Positions 5,369-5,444 of a DNA stretch of 5,444 bases are shown piece by piece; positions within the stretch are counted from its first letter, which is position 1, and each line of letters begins with the position of its first letter. This DNA comes from Candidatus Hydrogenedentota bacterium (GTDB lineage: Bacteria; Hydrogenedentota; Hydrogenedentia; Hydrogenedentales; SLHB01): contig SLHB01000391.1 in NCBI GenBank assembly GCA_007136375.1, forward strand, positions 1 through 5,444, read 5' to 3'. The notes beneath the pieces are model-generated. The model searched no databases, was not told where the DNA came from, and was given only the letters and a program-made list of their open reading frames with translations. A program made the position numbers and the translations under genes.

Positions 5369-5444
5369 CCGCCTTGATCTATCGTGGAGTGGGTGGAACC
5401 GCGCCGCCGCGTTGCTAGCGTGACGCGATTCCAGGCGCTGGACG

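Larger units (their letters stand above)
5122..5444. other. Gene-poor, structured region upstream of the exported repeat protein
   Basis: No gene here can be supported. The stretch is visibly less GC-rich than the genes around it. It must hold the promoter of the minus-strand gene. A TATGAT on the minus strand (bases 5234-5239) is a possible -10 element, but it lacks a good -35. Several inverted repeats are packed in: GGATGC-AC-GCATCC (5205-5218), the two 43-base units listed separately, and the palindromes AACGCGTT (5273-5280) and CCCCGGGG (5293-5300). GCATCCCG occurs twice (5148-5155, 5213-5220). One plus-strand frame reads protein-like but is broken by three stops. From GTG 5384 that frame stays open to the window edge, which could be the first 20 codons of a rightward gene, but no ribosome-binding site supports it. 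Confidence 0.6.

Noticed and set aside
5126..5443. Minus-strand open frame just upstream of the exported repeat gene (79 residues from ATG 5365, or open to the window edge)
   Set aside because: Its third-position GC is about 60 percent by my count, lower than expected for genes in this window. It shows no domain or clear ribosome-binding site and runs through the Shine-Dalgarno of the next gene. A second minus-strand frame over the same bases is also open, so openness alone carries little weight.

Overview
This is a GC-rich bacterial window. It carries the end of an arginine-biosynthesis pair (argJ-argB), then a co-directional energy-transduction cassette (exbB, exbD, a TonB-type transducer, and a small membrane-anchored zinc-ribbon protein). 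A convergent gene for an exported repeat protein follows, and then about 320 bases with no convincing gene. TonB/ExbBD components and a Sec-type signal peptide point to a diderm (Gram-negative) organism. High GC, frequent GTG starts and the mixed gene order suggest an uncultured or deep-branching lineage (planctomycete/Hydrogenedentota-like or deltaproteobacterial). That taxonomic guess is weak and rests on no marker gene.

Layout: 2-988 (+) is argJ, missing its 5' end. 985-1869 (+) is argB, overlapping argJ by GTGA. After a 101-base gap with a strong Shine-Dalgarno site come exbB (1971-2603) and exbD (2652-3104). A 130-base GC-rich gap containing a perfect hairpin leads to the TonB/TolA-like gene (3235-4086). 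Its stop overlaps the GTG start of the zinc-ribbon gene (4083-4451), again as GTGA. The exported repeat protein lies at 4519-5121 on the minus strand. The stretch 5122-5444 is lower in GC and holds two 9-bp inverted repeats of identical geometry, a possible rightward promoter and a stop-interrupted reading frame.

How the genes work together: ArgJ recycles the acetyl group from acetylornithine to glutamate, and ArgB phosphorylates the resulting N-acetylglutamate, so they are consecutive steps of the cyclic arginine pathway. ExbB and ExbD would form the inner-membrane proton-driven motor, and the TonB-like protein would carry that energy to outer-membrane receptors. The zinc-ribbon protein is translationally coupled to the transducer. 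Its basic residues just after the single membrane helix suggest a cytoplasmic zinc ribbon, but its role is unknown. The most unusual material is this zinc-ribbon partner, the atypical TonB linker, and the structured region upstream of the exported repeat protein.
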